Notes: generated from the letters alone by a model not told the origin. 41,457 nucleotides of DNA from DATGMP01 sp035293565 (GCA_035293565.1 DATGMP010000126.1:1-41457), one strand, 5' to 3'; shown: positions 32,114-39,583, numbered from the stretch's first letter. A program made the numbers and translations.

Positions 32114-33813
32114 GTTATCGCCCGCTCACAAGCCGCCGCCCGTTGCAAGGCTTCTTTCACGCCGCCGATGACGTTGTCCCAATCGCCCATCTGCGTCTGC
32201 CGAAATTGGCGCAGTGAGGGATACCAGGGACTATCGTCGCGCCCCAGCAGCCATCTCCAGCAGGTGTCAAATCTATTCAGCAGCCACACCGGCTTGCCGA
32301 GCGCTCCCGCCAAATGCAACACGGCAGTATCCACGCTTATGACGAGATCCAGAGCGCTGATCAGGGCCGCCGTTTCTGCGAAATCCTCGAGTTCGTCCGT
32401 CCAGTCGTGCACGACCATACTGCCCTGGAGAGACTTCACCTCCGCGGAGGCTTCACCCTTTTGCAACGAGACGAAGCTCACGCCCCGAATTGTGCCCAGG
32501 GGCTCCAAATGCCTCAACGAAATGGAGCGCCGGCGATCAGCCATCGCCAACGCAATCGAATGCCGGCGCGGATTGCCGGCCCAAACCAGGCCAACGCGAA
32601 GCCCATTGAGATTCGCGATCCGGTTGCGCCAATACGCTTCCCGCGCAGGGTCGGCCGCAAGATAGGGCACGGTGGCGGGGATCGTTTCTCGTGTGGTCCC
32701 GAAGGCGCGCGGCAGGCTGAGAAGAGGACAATGGGAGTCAAAATCGGGCAAAGGATCGCCCCACGCGACGATTTGCTCGATTCCGGGCATTCCGGAAAGC
32801 AATTTGACCAGCGGACGCGGCGCCTCGAGAATGATGCGCGCTCGCGCCGCGGCTAACGGAACGTAGCGGCAGAACTGAAGGGTGTCGCCGAAGCCTTGTT
32901 CGGCATGCAGCAGGACGACCCGATCGCCACCGGATTCGCCATTCCAGAGCGGCTGCCGGAAATTGCGGCGGACCGACAAGCCCTGGCCGCGGATCTCCCA
33001 GCGCCATTCATATTCGGGCCATGCTTCATCGAGCCGCCCCGTCAAGAGATAGAGGAGCGCCAGGTTGTAATGAGCTTGTGCGGAAGCCGGCTGCAATTCA
33101 AGGGCGCGGCTAAAGCACGCTTCCGCCTCTGCGAGATTCCCGATGAGCTGCAGTTGAGTCCCGAGGTTGGCGAGCGTTGCCGGATGATCGGGCCGAACTC
33201 GCAGCGCCGCGCGAAAGCAAGCTTCCGCCTCGGAAAATCGACCAAGGACGTGGCAGACCATGCCGAGATTATTAAGAACCGCCGGATGATCCGGTTGAAT
33301 CCGTAAGGCGCGGCGAAAGCAGTCCTCGGCTTCGGCCATGCGCTCCGAATCCAAGAACGCGTGACCCAGATTCAGATAGGCATCGATGAAATCGGGCCGC
33401 AGACGAATTGCCTCTCGAAAAGAAGGTTCGGCTTCTCCACGGCGACCGAGAGCCATCAAGGAATTCGCGAGGTAATAGTGCACACCGGCATTGTCCGGGC
33501 CGAGGCGCCTTGCCTCAAGAAAGCATGCAGCCGCGCGTTCATGATCTCCAGCCGCGGTCGCAAGCAAGCCGAGCCTTATGTGCGGCTCAGGCGCCGCTGC
33601 ATCGAGAACGATGGCCTCCTCGAGCGCCTCTTTTGCGCCTTCGCCCGAAGCGGTCGCGCAAAGTGCCTGAGCCGCGAGTGTGCGAATCCCGGGAAGGTCG
33701 GGCCTAGCCTTCAGAACTTCCCGATAAATCGGAAGTGCCTTGGCTGCATTCCCCTGCCTGTGAAGTGCTATCGCGCTTTCAAACAAAGCGCGCAGCTCGG
33801 ACTGGGTCTCCAC
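32110..33813 (-). CDS. TPR protein with C-terminal GT9-like glycosyltransferase domain
   Basis: 567 aa. About seven to eight TPRs (residues 1–250, for example AEAEDCFRRALRIQPDHPAVLNNLGMV) lead into LLHAEQGFGDTLQFCRYVPLA and a GT-B C-terminal half with LRVGLVWAGNPRRHS and ISALDLVISVDTAVLHLAGALGKPVWLL, as in heptosyltransferase-like TPR-glycosyltransferases. The start is GTG at 33813 after AGGTGGGAAAGCC. It is convergent with the GT41 gene; the stop codons overlap within CTTAAG. A role in protein or flagellin glycosylation, as for the TPR-glycosyltransferase FlmG of Caulobacter, is possible. Confidence 0.88.
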   Translation of the reverse strand: METQSELRALFESAIALHRQGNAAKALPIYREVLKARPDLPGIRTLAAQALCATASGEGAKEALEEAIVLDAAAPEPHIRLGLLATAAGDHERAAACFLEARRLGPDNAGVHYYLANSLMALGRRGEAEPSFREAIRLRPDFIDAYLNLGHAFLDSERMAEAEDCFRRALRIQPDHPAVLNNLGMVCHVLGRFSEAEACFRAALRVRPDHPATLANLGTQLQLIGNLAEAEACFSRALELQPASAQAHYNLALLYLLTGRLDEAWPEYEWRWEIRGQGLSVRRNFRQPLWNGESGGDRVVLLHAEQGFGDTLQFCRYVPLAAARARIILEAPRPLVKLLSGMPGIEQIVAWGDPLPDFDSHCPLLSLPRAFGTTRETIPATVPYLAADPAREAYWRNRIANLNGLRVGLVWAGNPRRHSIALAMADRRRSISLRHLEPLGTIRGVSFVSLQKGEASAEVKSLQGSMVVHDWTDELEDFAETAALISALDLVISVDTAVLHLAGALGKPVWLLNRFDTCWRWLLGRDDSPWYPSLRQFRQTQMGDWDNVIGGVKEALQRAAACERAIT

Positions 33814-34055
33814 GGCTTTCCCACCTGCCTGCCAGCGTCACCGACGCCTTAGCAAGGCTTGGTTAAGGGACGATTACACCCAGACCGAGGACCGCCGTGC
33901 CCGGGGGTTGTGATAGACAACCTGACGATCAACGACCCAATTACGCCCTCCCCGAGCCCAGCCAGCCTGGTCGTTTTATCGAGCGCCCGATTGCCTGGCT
34001 TTTCTATTTTACTCAGGAATGCGACATCCAACGCGAAGAACGTTCGCCTGACACT

Positions 34056-34565
34056 TTAGAACGCGCCCAAGAAATCGCGCTTGCCGACCTCGACTCCGGA
34101 ATGGCGGAGGATCGCGTAGGCCGTCGTCAGGTGGAAATAGAAATTCGGGGTCACAAAGCCCAATAGATATTGCCGACCTTTGAAGCCGACCTGGTGGCCG
34201 CCGAGGACGAGATTGATGTCCTTGTCCTCGGCGCCGTCGATCTGCTCCGGGCGAAATTGATCGAGATAGCGCTGCGTGCGCTGGATGCGATCGGAAAGCT
34301 CCGGGAATGTCACCTCGACATCCTCGAAGCGGGGCGCCTCGATTCCGGCCAAGTTGGCGGCGCCGCCCTTGGCCGTATCCGCCGCAATCTGCACCTGCTT
34401 CACGAGAGGAAACATATCCGGAAAGAGCCGCGCTTGCAGCAATACGGACGGGTCGATCTTTTTCTCGGCGGCGTGTGCCTCCGCCTTCTTCAAGAGCGTC
34501 GCCAGACAATCGAGCTTCTGGCGAAAGACTGGAATCGAGGCCTGATACATCGATAGCGACGCCAA
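34056..34565 (-). CDS. DUF1993 family protein
   Basis: 169 aa from TTG at 34565. I chose it because GGGAGGACAAA precedes it exactly and DUF1993 proteins normally begin close to SLSMYQASIPVFRQKLDCL; an ATG at 34640 has no ribosome site. The body includes ARLFPDMFPLVKQVQIAADTAKGGAANLAG and YFHLTTAYAILRHSGVEVGKRDFLG. The DinB-like four-helix fold is known for the family, but its function is not. It is a cytoplasmic protein, divergent from a small frame at 34693, and stands alone rather than in an operon. Confidence 0.92.
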   Translation of the reverse strand: MASLSMYQASIPVFRQKLDCLATLLKKAEAHAAEKKIDPSVLLQARLFPDMFPLVKQVQIAADTAKGGAANLAGIEAPRFEDVEVTFPELSDRIQRTQRYLDQFRPEQIDGAEDKDINLVLGGHQVGFKGRQYLLGFVTPNFYFHLTTAYAILRHSGVEVGKRDFLGAF

Positions 34566-34692
34566 TTTGTCCTCCCTCGTCGTCTGCGGAGAGCCATTTA
34601 GCATGCCGCGGAGCGAGTCGCGAGGCGCAGTTTTATCCACACCCTGTGAATCGTTAGCGATTCGTCAATCACTTCCGAGCGATACCCGGAGG

Positions 34693-34890
34693 ATGAATAG
34701 CAACTCCCTCGCTGCTTCTCTCATCGACGGCTATGGCCGCCGCGCCTCCAGCGACATGCTCGAAGCGTTGGGCCTCGATCGCGACGATGAAGAATTGGAC
34801 GCCCCGCGCATACCGGCCAAGCTTACATTCGAAGCGCGGAGCGCTTCCATTGGCCGCGCGGCGAACGCCAACCTCCGCTTGGCCGTCTAG
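34693..34890 (+). CDS. Small hypothetical protein (65 aa)
   Basis: The frame begins with ATG at 34693 (MNSNSLAASLIDGYGRR) and ends at 34890. GGAGG abuts the ATG directly, which is closer than ideal. The composition is ordinary for a protein, with an acidic middle (LDRDDEELD) and no membrane segment. It lies between the divergent DUF1993 gene and the convergent RpfF-like gene. I do not recognise it; coding is plausible but unproven. Confidence 0.4.
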   Translation: MNSNSLAASLIDGYGRRASSDMLEALGLDRDDEELDAPRIPAKLTFEARSASIGRAANANLRLAV

Positions 34891-34908
34891 CCGGCCGGGC
34901 CTGCCTGG

Positions 34909-35868
34909 TTAAGCCAACTTCGGGCTATCACCCTGAGTACGGCGGCGGTTCTGCGCCGATACCAGGCGCGCCATGATGCTGAGGTCGCGCTGTCCAAGCC
35001 CCATGGCCAGATCGACCCAATCCTCGGCGATGGCTTCTAGCTCTTCGATCGTAATCGGATTGATCCGCCGGCGCGCCGCCAGAACGGCGCGCTGCATGGC
35101 GTGAGCTTGCTCCGTCCGAGCCATGAAGCCGTAAAGAGCCCGCTCGCCTTCGCCGTCGCCGCAGAGAACATCCACGACGCCAAGCTCGTATAGCTCCTCG
35201 GCTGTGTAGAGGCGCCCGGACAGGATCATGCGCTCGGCCAGAGCCGGCGCGATCCTGCGCGCGAGATAGCTGTAAGCGCCCATGCCGGGAAACAGGTTGA
35301 AAAGGCTCTCCGGGAGACCGAACCGCGCGCGCCGCTCGGCGATCAGAATGTTGCTCGACAACGCCGCCTCGAATCCGCCGCCGAGAGCCTGGCCTTGAAC
35401 CAGGGCCACCGTAACCATCGGCAACTCCAATGCCAGGTGATTGCGATAGCCGGCCGAAATCACACTCCTGGCATAGGCCATCAACCGCGCGCGATCGCGT
35501 GAGCGGATCAGTTCCGAAAACAGCTCGAGATCGCCGCCGGCGCTCCAAATGCCCGGCTCGTCGGAGGCCCAGCAGATGTAGCGGATCGGATTTCCTGCGC
35601 CATCATCGGTCTGATACGCGGCAGCCACGTCCTGAATCCGGTCGATGTCGGCGATCAGCGCCGGGGTGAAGCTCGGACGTCCACGAAACGCGAAACGGCA
35701 ATGGAGCAGGCCGGCTTTCGGATCGAAAGACGCGCGCATCTCGCGCAGGCCGATTTGGCCCAACCGATCTTCGAGCGTGCAACCGAGGTCGGGCGTAACC
35801 GGGATCGGCGCCATTGACGATATCGAAGCGAGCTGAAATTCAGAAGACCGCGCCGAAATCTGTGTCAC
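34909..35868 (-). CDS. rpfF: RpfF-like crotonase, putative DSF-family signal synthase
   Basis: 319 aa. The C-terminal two thirds closely follow Xanthomonas RpfF in pattern: LVQGQALGGGFEAALSSN, FGLPESLFNLFPGMGAYSYLARRI and WVDLAMGLGQRDLSIMARLVSAQNRR. The catalytic glutamates fall at E167 and E187, the 20-residue spacing of RpfF E141/E161. RpfF converts hydroxyacyl-ACP to cis-2-unsaturated fatty acid (DSF) by dehydration and thioester cleavage. GTG at 35868 is preceded by AGGAGGTCCTT. No rpfC/rpfG-like sensor is in the window. A full CtrA-type box lies 62 bases upstream. Other crotonase chemistry is possible but less likely. Confidence 0.85.
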   Translation of the reverse strand: MTQISARSSEFQLASISSMAPIPVTPDLGCTLEDRLGQIGLREMRASFDPKAGLLHCRFAFRGRPSFTPALIADIDRIQDVAAAYQTDDGAGNPIRYICWASDEPGIWSAGGDLELFSELIRSRDRARLMAYARSVISAGYRNHLALELPMVTVALVQGQALGGGFEAALSSNILIAERRARFGLPESLFNLFPGMGAYSYLARRIAPALAERMILSGRLYTAEELYELGVVDVLCGDGEGERALYGFMARTEQAHAMQRAVLAARRRINPITIEELEAIAEDWVDLAMGLGQRDLSIMARLVSAQNRRRTQGDSPKLA

Positions 35869-35929
35869 AAGGACCTCCTGGCGTCATTTATTGGGTTAAT
35901 GAATTCCTAAGCAACATGCCGTCAAATCG

Positions 35930-35945
35930 TTAATTTTCCGTTAAC
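35930..35945. promoter_or_regulatory. CtrA-type binding site (TTAA-N7-TTAAC)
   Basis: TTAA-ttttccg-TTAAC matches the full CtrA recognition consensus of Alphaproteobacteria, 62 bases upstream of the rpfF-like start. A one-mismatch copy (TTAA-tgaattc-CTAAG) begins at 35896. The site could activate or silence the gene with the cell cycle or motility programme. Confidence 0.55.
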
Positions 35946-36281
35946 GAGGCCAGTCTCATCGCGTAACGGTTGCGGCCGGATACCATGTCAAGTTGAATCT
36001 GAGTATAGTACCTTTGAACTTTGATTCAGTTCAAAATTGCAATTCTTCGGGAGAGCGGAAATTTCAAAATTACGGGATTTCGCAGTTTTCTAAAGTCGTT
36101 AATAAATAAAAAATTTCGAGTCGAAAGTGACCTGATCGGCGAAATCGCCCGCGTTACGACTCGGGCGGAGGACATGCAACCAGGCAAACAGCAGGAACGG
36201 CTGCTACACGGGACAAGTGCGTCCAAATGCGTTCGCGGCCAACGCCACAGCCGTCACGGACCGAGTGCCACAGATAGAGGA
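35946..36281. other. Non-coding AT-rich intergenic region
   Basis: No frame here looks protein-like. From about 36010 to 36130 the sequence is markedly AT-richer than its surroundings. It holds TTTGAAC…GTTCAAA (36013–36035, a 7-bp inverted repeat with a 9-base loop). A promoter or small RNA could lie here; I see no decisive signal. Confidence 0.4.
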
Positions 36282-36311
36282 AAGCCCGGGTGAGTCGCCT
36301 CACCCGGGCTT
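36282..36311 (-). terminator. Rho-independent terminator of the flagellin gene
   Basis: AAGCCCGGGTGAG-tcgc-CTCACCCGGGCTT forms a perfect 13-bp stem 20 bases after the flagellin stop codon. On the minus strand it ends in CTTTCCTC, a weak U tract. Confidence 0.85.
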
Positions 36312-36330
36312 CCTGGAAGGGCGTTGGGGG

Positions 36331-37188
36331 TCAGCCGCCCTTGAAGAGTGAGAGCAAGATCTGCGGCTGCGAGTTGGCGATCGACAAGGTCTGGGTCGCC
36401 AATTGCTGCTGAGTCTGGATGGCGGTCAGATTGGCCGATTCCTTGGCCAGATCCGCGTCCACAAGAGCGCCTAGACCGGTCTGCGTCGAGTCGGACACCG
36501 ACTGGTTGAAAGTGATTTGGTCACCCAGGCTGCGGTTCACCGAGCCAAGGTTGTCCAGCACCGCGTTGACGGCATTGTTGAACGTGTCCCACGCGCCTGA
36601 ACCATTGATCATCGACAAGGCCGCCGTCCCGTCTGTCGCGGCCATTTCAGTCGTGATGGCGCTCAGGAACGTTCCCATCGCAACCGACAGCTGGTCGGTG
36701 GTGCCGCCATAGCTGATCGTGCTGCCGTTGACGCTGGCAAGGACGCTTACCGTGGCCGAGCTGTTGAGCAGGTTCACGCCATTGTAATAGGCGCCCTGGA
36801 TGAAGCTCGTGTTGATCTGGTTCACCAACGACTGAAGGTCGTTGTTGTAGTAGGTGCGCTGGGTTGCGCTCAGGCTATCGTCCGAAAGCTGAGTCAGCTT
36901 CGTCTTGATGTCCTGCATCGCGTTCGAAATGCTCGTCGCGGCGGAGGTCGCGACCGAGATGACACCCTGGCTGCCCGCGAGCGCCGTCGCAACGGCATCA
37001 TAGGCTTTGACATTGCCGCGCAACCCTTGAGCGACAGCGAAGACCGAAGCGTTATCCTGTGCGCTTGCCACCTTCAGACCGGTAGAAACGCGGTTCTCCG
37101 TCGCCTTCAGATTGGTGTTGATTTGCGCGAGGTTCTGGAGCGCGATCATCGCGCCGGTATTGGTCAGAATCGAATTGTTCAGCGACAT
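36331..37188 (-). CDS. Flagellin (alphaproteobacterial short type)
   Basis: 285 aa. The N-terminal D0/D1 helices (INTNLKATENRVSTGLKVASAQDNASVFAVAQGLRG) and C-terminal helix (ANLTAIQTQQQLATQTLSIANSQPQILLSLFKGG) are complete, and the central Ser/Thr-rich part is short without D2/D3 domains. It polymerises into the flagellar filament after export by the flagellar type III system. ATG at 37188 follows GGAGAG; a TTG at 37197 is not used. A near-consensus sigma-54 promoter lies about 140 bases upstream and a strong terminator follows, so it is monocistronic. The Ser/Thr-rich centre could be a glycosylation target of the TPR-glycosyltransferases nearby. Confidence 0.97.
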   Translation of the reverse strand: MSLNNSILTNTGAMIALQNLAQINTNLKATENRVSTGLKVASAQDNASVFAVAQGLRGNVKAYDAVATALAGSQGVISVATSAATSISNAMQDIKTKLTQLSDDSLSATQRTYYNNDLQSLVNQINTSFIQGAYYNGVNLLNSSATVSVLASVNGSTISYGGTTDQLSVAMGTFLSAITTEMAATDGTAALSMINGSGAWDTFNNAVNAVLDNLGSVNRSLGDQITFNQSVSDSTQTGLGALVDADLAKESANLTAIQTQQQLATQTLSIANSQPQILLSLFKGG

Positions 37189-37248
37189 GACGCGCAACTC
37201 TCTCCTAGGTTCGATCGCTCGAGGCCACCGAGCCCCAACCGTTCATGT

Positions 37249-37279
37249 CGCCGTTGTTAATTTATTATCCTTAACGGCG
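37249..37279 (-). promoter_or_regulatory. Hairpin in the flagellin 5' leader
   Basis: CGCCGTTAA and TTAACaACGGCG pair across an AT loop about 60 bases upstream of the flagellin ATG, inside the predicted leader. Alphaproteobacterial flagellin mRNAs are known targets of the leader-binding FlbT; whether this hairpin is such a site is unknown. Confidence 0.4.
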
Positions 37280-37328
37280 AGTAAACGGTCCGAGGCTGGT
37301 CGCATCGCAGCGCTTTCGCAACCCTCGT

Positions 37329-37345
37329 AGCAATCCGTGTGCCAA
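37329..37345 (-). promoter_or_regulatory. Sigma-54 promoter of the flagellin gene
   Basis: On the minus strand TTGGCAC-acgga-TTGCT matches the -24/-12 consensus (TGGCAC-N5-TTGC). Transcription would start near 37318 and leave a leader of about 130 bases. Between 37189 and 37536 I see only this promoter, the leader hairpin and an overlapping palindrome; no gene. Confidence 0.85.
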
Positions 37346-37357
37346 GTCGGACTTGGC
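37341..37357. promoter_or_regulatory. 17-bp palindrome overlapping the sigma-54 -24 element
   Basis: GCCAAGTC-g-GACTTGGC is a perfect 8-bp inverted repeat with one central base. It covers part of the -24 element, so a bound protein would block RNA polymerase at the flagellin promoter. Confidence 0.5.
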
Positions 37358-37536
37358 CTGTAGTGCGTTGATTCGTCGATGATTATTCTTAGGGCGTACT
37401 AGGCAGCAACCGCACTCGCGGCAAACATTGCCTCCGCGACCGGGGAGAATCTGCAGGTTGCGGCATTTTTCGCGACCGGCTGCCCACAAGATTAAGAACT
37501 GGTAAATTTTCGGCCCAGATGGAGACTCGAAAGTGG

Positions 37537-37568
37537 AAAGGAGACCCGTCGGTCGGCGAGTCTCCTTT
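37537..37568 (-). terminator. Terminator hairpin after the His/Asp-rich secreted gene
   Basis: AAAGGAGAC and GTCTCCTTT pair over a 14-base GC loop four bases after the stop codon of the gene at 37573–37869. Confidence 0.7.
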
Positions 37569-37572
37569 CGGT

Positions 37573-37869
37573 CTATCTCCCGAAGGAGAACATCAGGTTC
37601 AGTCCGGGCGGCGGTGGCGGTGGTCCGTAAACAACCGCGGGCGGCGGATCGACATAAACCTGGTCGCCGTAATAGACGCGACCTCGATCGTGCCAATCAC
37701 GGTATCGGTGGTCCCAATCGCGATCGCGCCACTCGCGGGCGTGTCGCCCCCGATCGTGGTCGCGATCATGGTCATGATCGGCGAGCGCGGGAGCGGTCGT
37801 ACCCAACAGCAGAGCCGCCGCGGCCATGCCGGTCACGGCGCGCATCCATCGAGACAGCGACGGGCTCAT
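37573..37869 (-). CDS. Secreted His/Asp/Arg-rich small protein
   Basis: 98 aa. The signal peptide runs MSPSLSRWMRAVTGMAAAALLLGTTAPALA, followed by a charged repeat rich in His, Asp and Arg (DHDHDRDHDRGRHAREWRDRDWDHRYRDWHD) that could bind metal, then YGDQVYVDPPPAVVYGPPPPPP and a C-terminal LNLMFSFGR that looks like an outer-membrane beta-strand end. It resembles short periplasmic proteins of unknown function. ATG at 37869 overlaps the stop of the Spy-like gene by four bases, so the pair is coexpressed, perhaps in envelope stress. Confidence 0.8.
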   Translation of the reverse strand: MSPSLSRWMRAVTGMAAAALLLGTTAPALADHDHDRDHDRGRHAREWRDRDWDHRYRDWHDRGRVYYGDQVYVDPPPAVVYGPPPPPPGLNLMFSFGR

Positions 37870-38342
37870 GATTTCTCTCGTTTGCCGTGTCCGCCCTTGA
37901 ACATCGTGTCGGCGACCCTCTTCTGATCGTCGGACAGTGAGGCGTAGAGCGACTCGAAAGCCGGAACGAGCTTCTTCAGGCCCTCGGCGTGCGCGTCAGT
38001 GAGCTCCTCGTACGATTTCAGATTGTCGACCGCCGTCGCTCCGGCATTCTGATCGCGCTGCGCGATCAGCGAGCTCATATGCTCGGCATTGTCCCGCATC
38101 ACTTGCACGAAGCTATTCCATTGCGGCTCTTGCGCCTGGGTTATGTGGAGCTTCTCGTGAAGCTCCTTGATCCGCTGCTCCGCGCGGTCGACCGGTTTGG
38201 ACGCCGACTTGTCTGAAGGATTGGCTGATGCGGCCTTTTGACCGGCCTCTTGCGCCGCAGTCGCCGGCGCGCCCGCGAGCAGAATGCCGCCGAGCGCCAT
38301 CGCAGCCAGTCCCGGCAGCAGGCTTGAAACGCGATAGAGCAT
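37866..38342 (-). CDS. Spy/CpxP-like periplasmic protein (LTXXQ-type)
   Basis: 158 aa from ATG at 38342; another ATG at 38357 is possible. After the signal MLYRVSSLLPGLAAMALGGILLAGAPATAA the mature part is helical and charged, with LHEKLHITQAQEPQWNSFVQVMRDNAEHMSSL and a second ESLYASLSDDQKRVAD segment, two LTxxQ-like motifs as in Spy and CpxP. Those are periplasmic chaperone or stress-response proteins. It precedes and overlaps the small secreted His/Asp-rich gene. A lipoprotein gene lies 91 bases upstream on the same strand. Confidence 0.82.
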   Translation of the reverse strand: MLYRVSSLLPGLAAMALGGILLAGAPATAAQEAGQKAASANPSDKSASKPVDRAEQRIKELHEKLHITQAQEPQWNSFVQVMRDNAEHMSSLIAQRDQNAGATAVDNLKSYEELTDAHAEGLKKLVPAFESLYASLSDDQKRVADTMFKGGHGKREKS

Positions 38343-38433
38343 CTCTGGAGCCCCCATGGGTTTCAGCGCCGAATTGGCGCCATCATCTCGTAAAACCCCG
38401 CGCCGGACTCCGAAGTTCCGGGTCCGAGATCGT

Positions 38434-38637
38434 TCAGTGCGCGATCTCATGGCCGATGACGGCGCCGCCAACCGCGCCGCCGACAGTTGCTGCAGTTTTG
38501 CCCGAGCCCTTTCCGAACTGATTGCCAACCAGAGCTCCCGCGCCTGCGCCGAGCGTTTCGGCGCAGCCGGCCAATCCGAGCGCCAGAACAAGCAACCCTG
38601 TGAGCTCGATTGTCCGCCGCCGTCGCAGCGCATTCAT
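38434..38637 (-). CDS. Small glycine-zipper lipoprotein
   Basis: 67 aa. The N-terminus MNALRRRRTIELTGLLVLALGLAGC ends in a lipobox (LAGC), followed by AETLGAGAGALVGNQFGKGSGKTAATVGGAVGGAVIGHEIAH, a compact glycine-zipper segment as in OsmB/17-kDa-antigen-like proteins. It is probably an outer-membrane lipoprotein. ATG at 38637 is chosen over 38652 because the signal peptide starts naturally there. It lies upstream of the Spy-like gene, in an envelope-related group. Confidence 0.8.
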   Translation of the reverse strand: MNALRRRRTIELTGLLVLALGLAGCAETLGAGAGALVGNQFGKGSGKTAATVGGAVGGAVIGHEIAH

Positions 38638-38734
38638 ACCATGGACCTGCATCTGGTACTCCCAGCGAACAGTGACCTCGACTGCTTAACCTGACCGGTC
38701 AAACACCGTTCCAGCCACCAGCGGGACCTAAAAT

Positions 38735-39583
38735 TCAACAGCGCCCGAGAAATCTTTCGATCGCGAGATGAAGGACAGCCAACGGACGCCCGCGCGCGAG
38801 TCCGGCCGCGAACGGATCCCAGCGATTCTCGTCCAGATCGCTCAGATAGAGACGCGAGAGAACTGCCAGGAGAAAAGGCCAGCGGCGGCTCTTGGGCAAG
38901 GTTCGGACCGCGTTCTTCGACCGGTCGAGATTGGAAAGCGCACGCCTCCCGATCTCGCGCACGACGTCGGCGACGCCGGGGTCCGGCTTCAGATCGAACA
39001 GTTTCGCAGCGCGGACGCCGGCGGCAGAGAGCCGATCGACCGGGAGGAAAAGGCGGTGCTGTCGCGCATGGAAGGGGACCGCGCGCAAGATGCCGGTCAA
39101 GGCCCAGGCCGTTCCAACGTTCCGGGCGGCCTCGGCAACGTCGGGCGTTACCCGCCCGGACAGGCCAAGCGCCAGCTCGATCAGCGGCGCGGCCGTCCCT
39201 TCCGCATAGGCCTCGAGCGCAGCCAGGTCGGCCGGCGGAGCATCGCCGAGATCGGCTTCCCGCGCGTCGATCAGACGATCGAAGAGGGAACGATCGAGGT
39301 TCGCTGAGCGGATCGCATCGCCGAGCGGCCGAGCGACCTCGTGGGCGATGGTGCCGCCTTCGTAGAGTACATCCAGCGCGTCGCGCCACCATTGCAGCCG
39401 CATTCGCCCGATCAGCGGTTCCCGAACGACCTCGCGAGTCTTCGCGATCTCGATATTGAATGCAAAAAGGGCGAGCGCATGCCCGCGCACTCCGGCTGGC
39501 GCGAAGATCGCCGTTAGATAGCGATCATGGTCGTAAAGCCGTACCTGCTCGGCCGCGAAGCCGCTCTCGCTCGTCCGGATCAT
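38735..39583 (-). CDS. Squalene/phytoene synthase-fold protein, NDUFAF6-like
   Basis: 282 aa. The fold of squalene/phytoene synthases is clear (HALALFAFNIEIAKTREVVREPLIGRMRLQWWRDALD; LEAYAEGTAAPLIELALGLSG; ALTGILRAVPFHARQHRLFLPVDRL). The first Asp-rich motif needed for prenyl diphosphate binding is replaced by NIEIAKTREV. This and the overall pattern match NDUFAF6, a mitochondrial complex I assembly factor, better than a real synthase. ATG at 39583 is used; the frame continues to 39814 with unrelated sequence. It stands alone, divergent from the PuuD-like gene. Its bacterial role is not established. Confidence 0.83.
   Translation of the reverse strand: MIRTSESGFAAEQVRLYDHDRYLTAIFAPAGVRGHALALFAFNIEIAKTREVVREPLIGRMRLQWWRDALDVLYEGGTIAHEVARPLGDAIRSANLDRSLFDRLIDAREADLGDAPPADLAALEAYAEGTAAPLIELALGLSGRVTPDVAEAARNVGTAWALTGILRAVPFHARQHRLFLPVDRLSAAGVRAAKLFDLKPDPGVADVVREIGRRALSNLDRSKNAVRTLPKSRRWPFLLAVLSRLYLSDLDENRWDPFAAGLARGRPLAVLHLAIERFLGRC

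Noticed and set aside
33849..34031. Minus-strand 60-aa frame between the TPR-glycosyltransferase and DUF1993 genes
   Set aside because: It has no ribosome site and no motif; it is probably upstream regulatory sequence of the TPR gene.
36021..36293. Plus-strand 90-aa frame starting in the AT-rich intergenic region
   Set aside because: It has no ribosome site or recognisable motif, runs into the flagellin terminator hairpin, and its composition changes abruptly along the frame.
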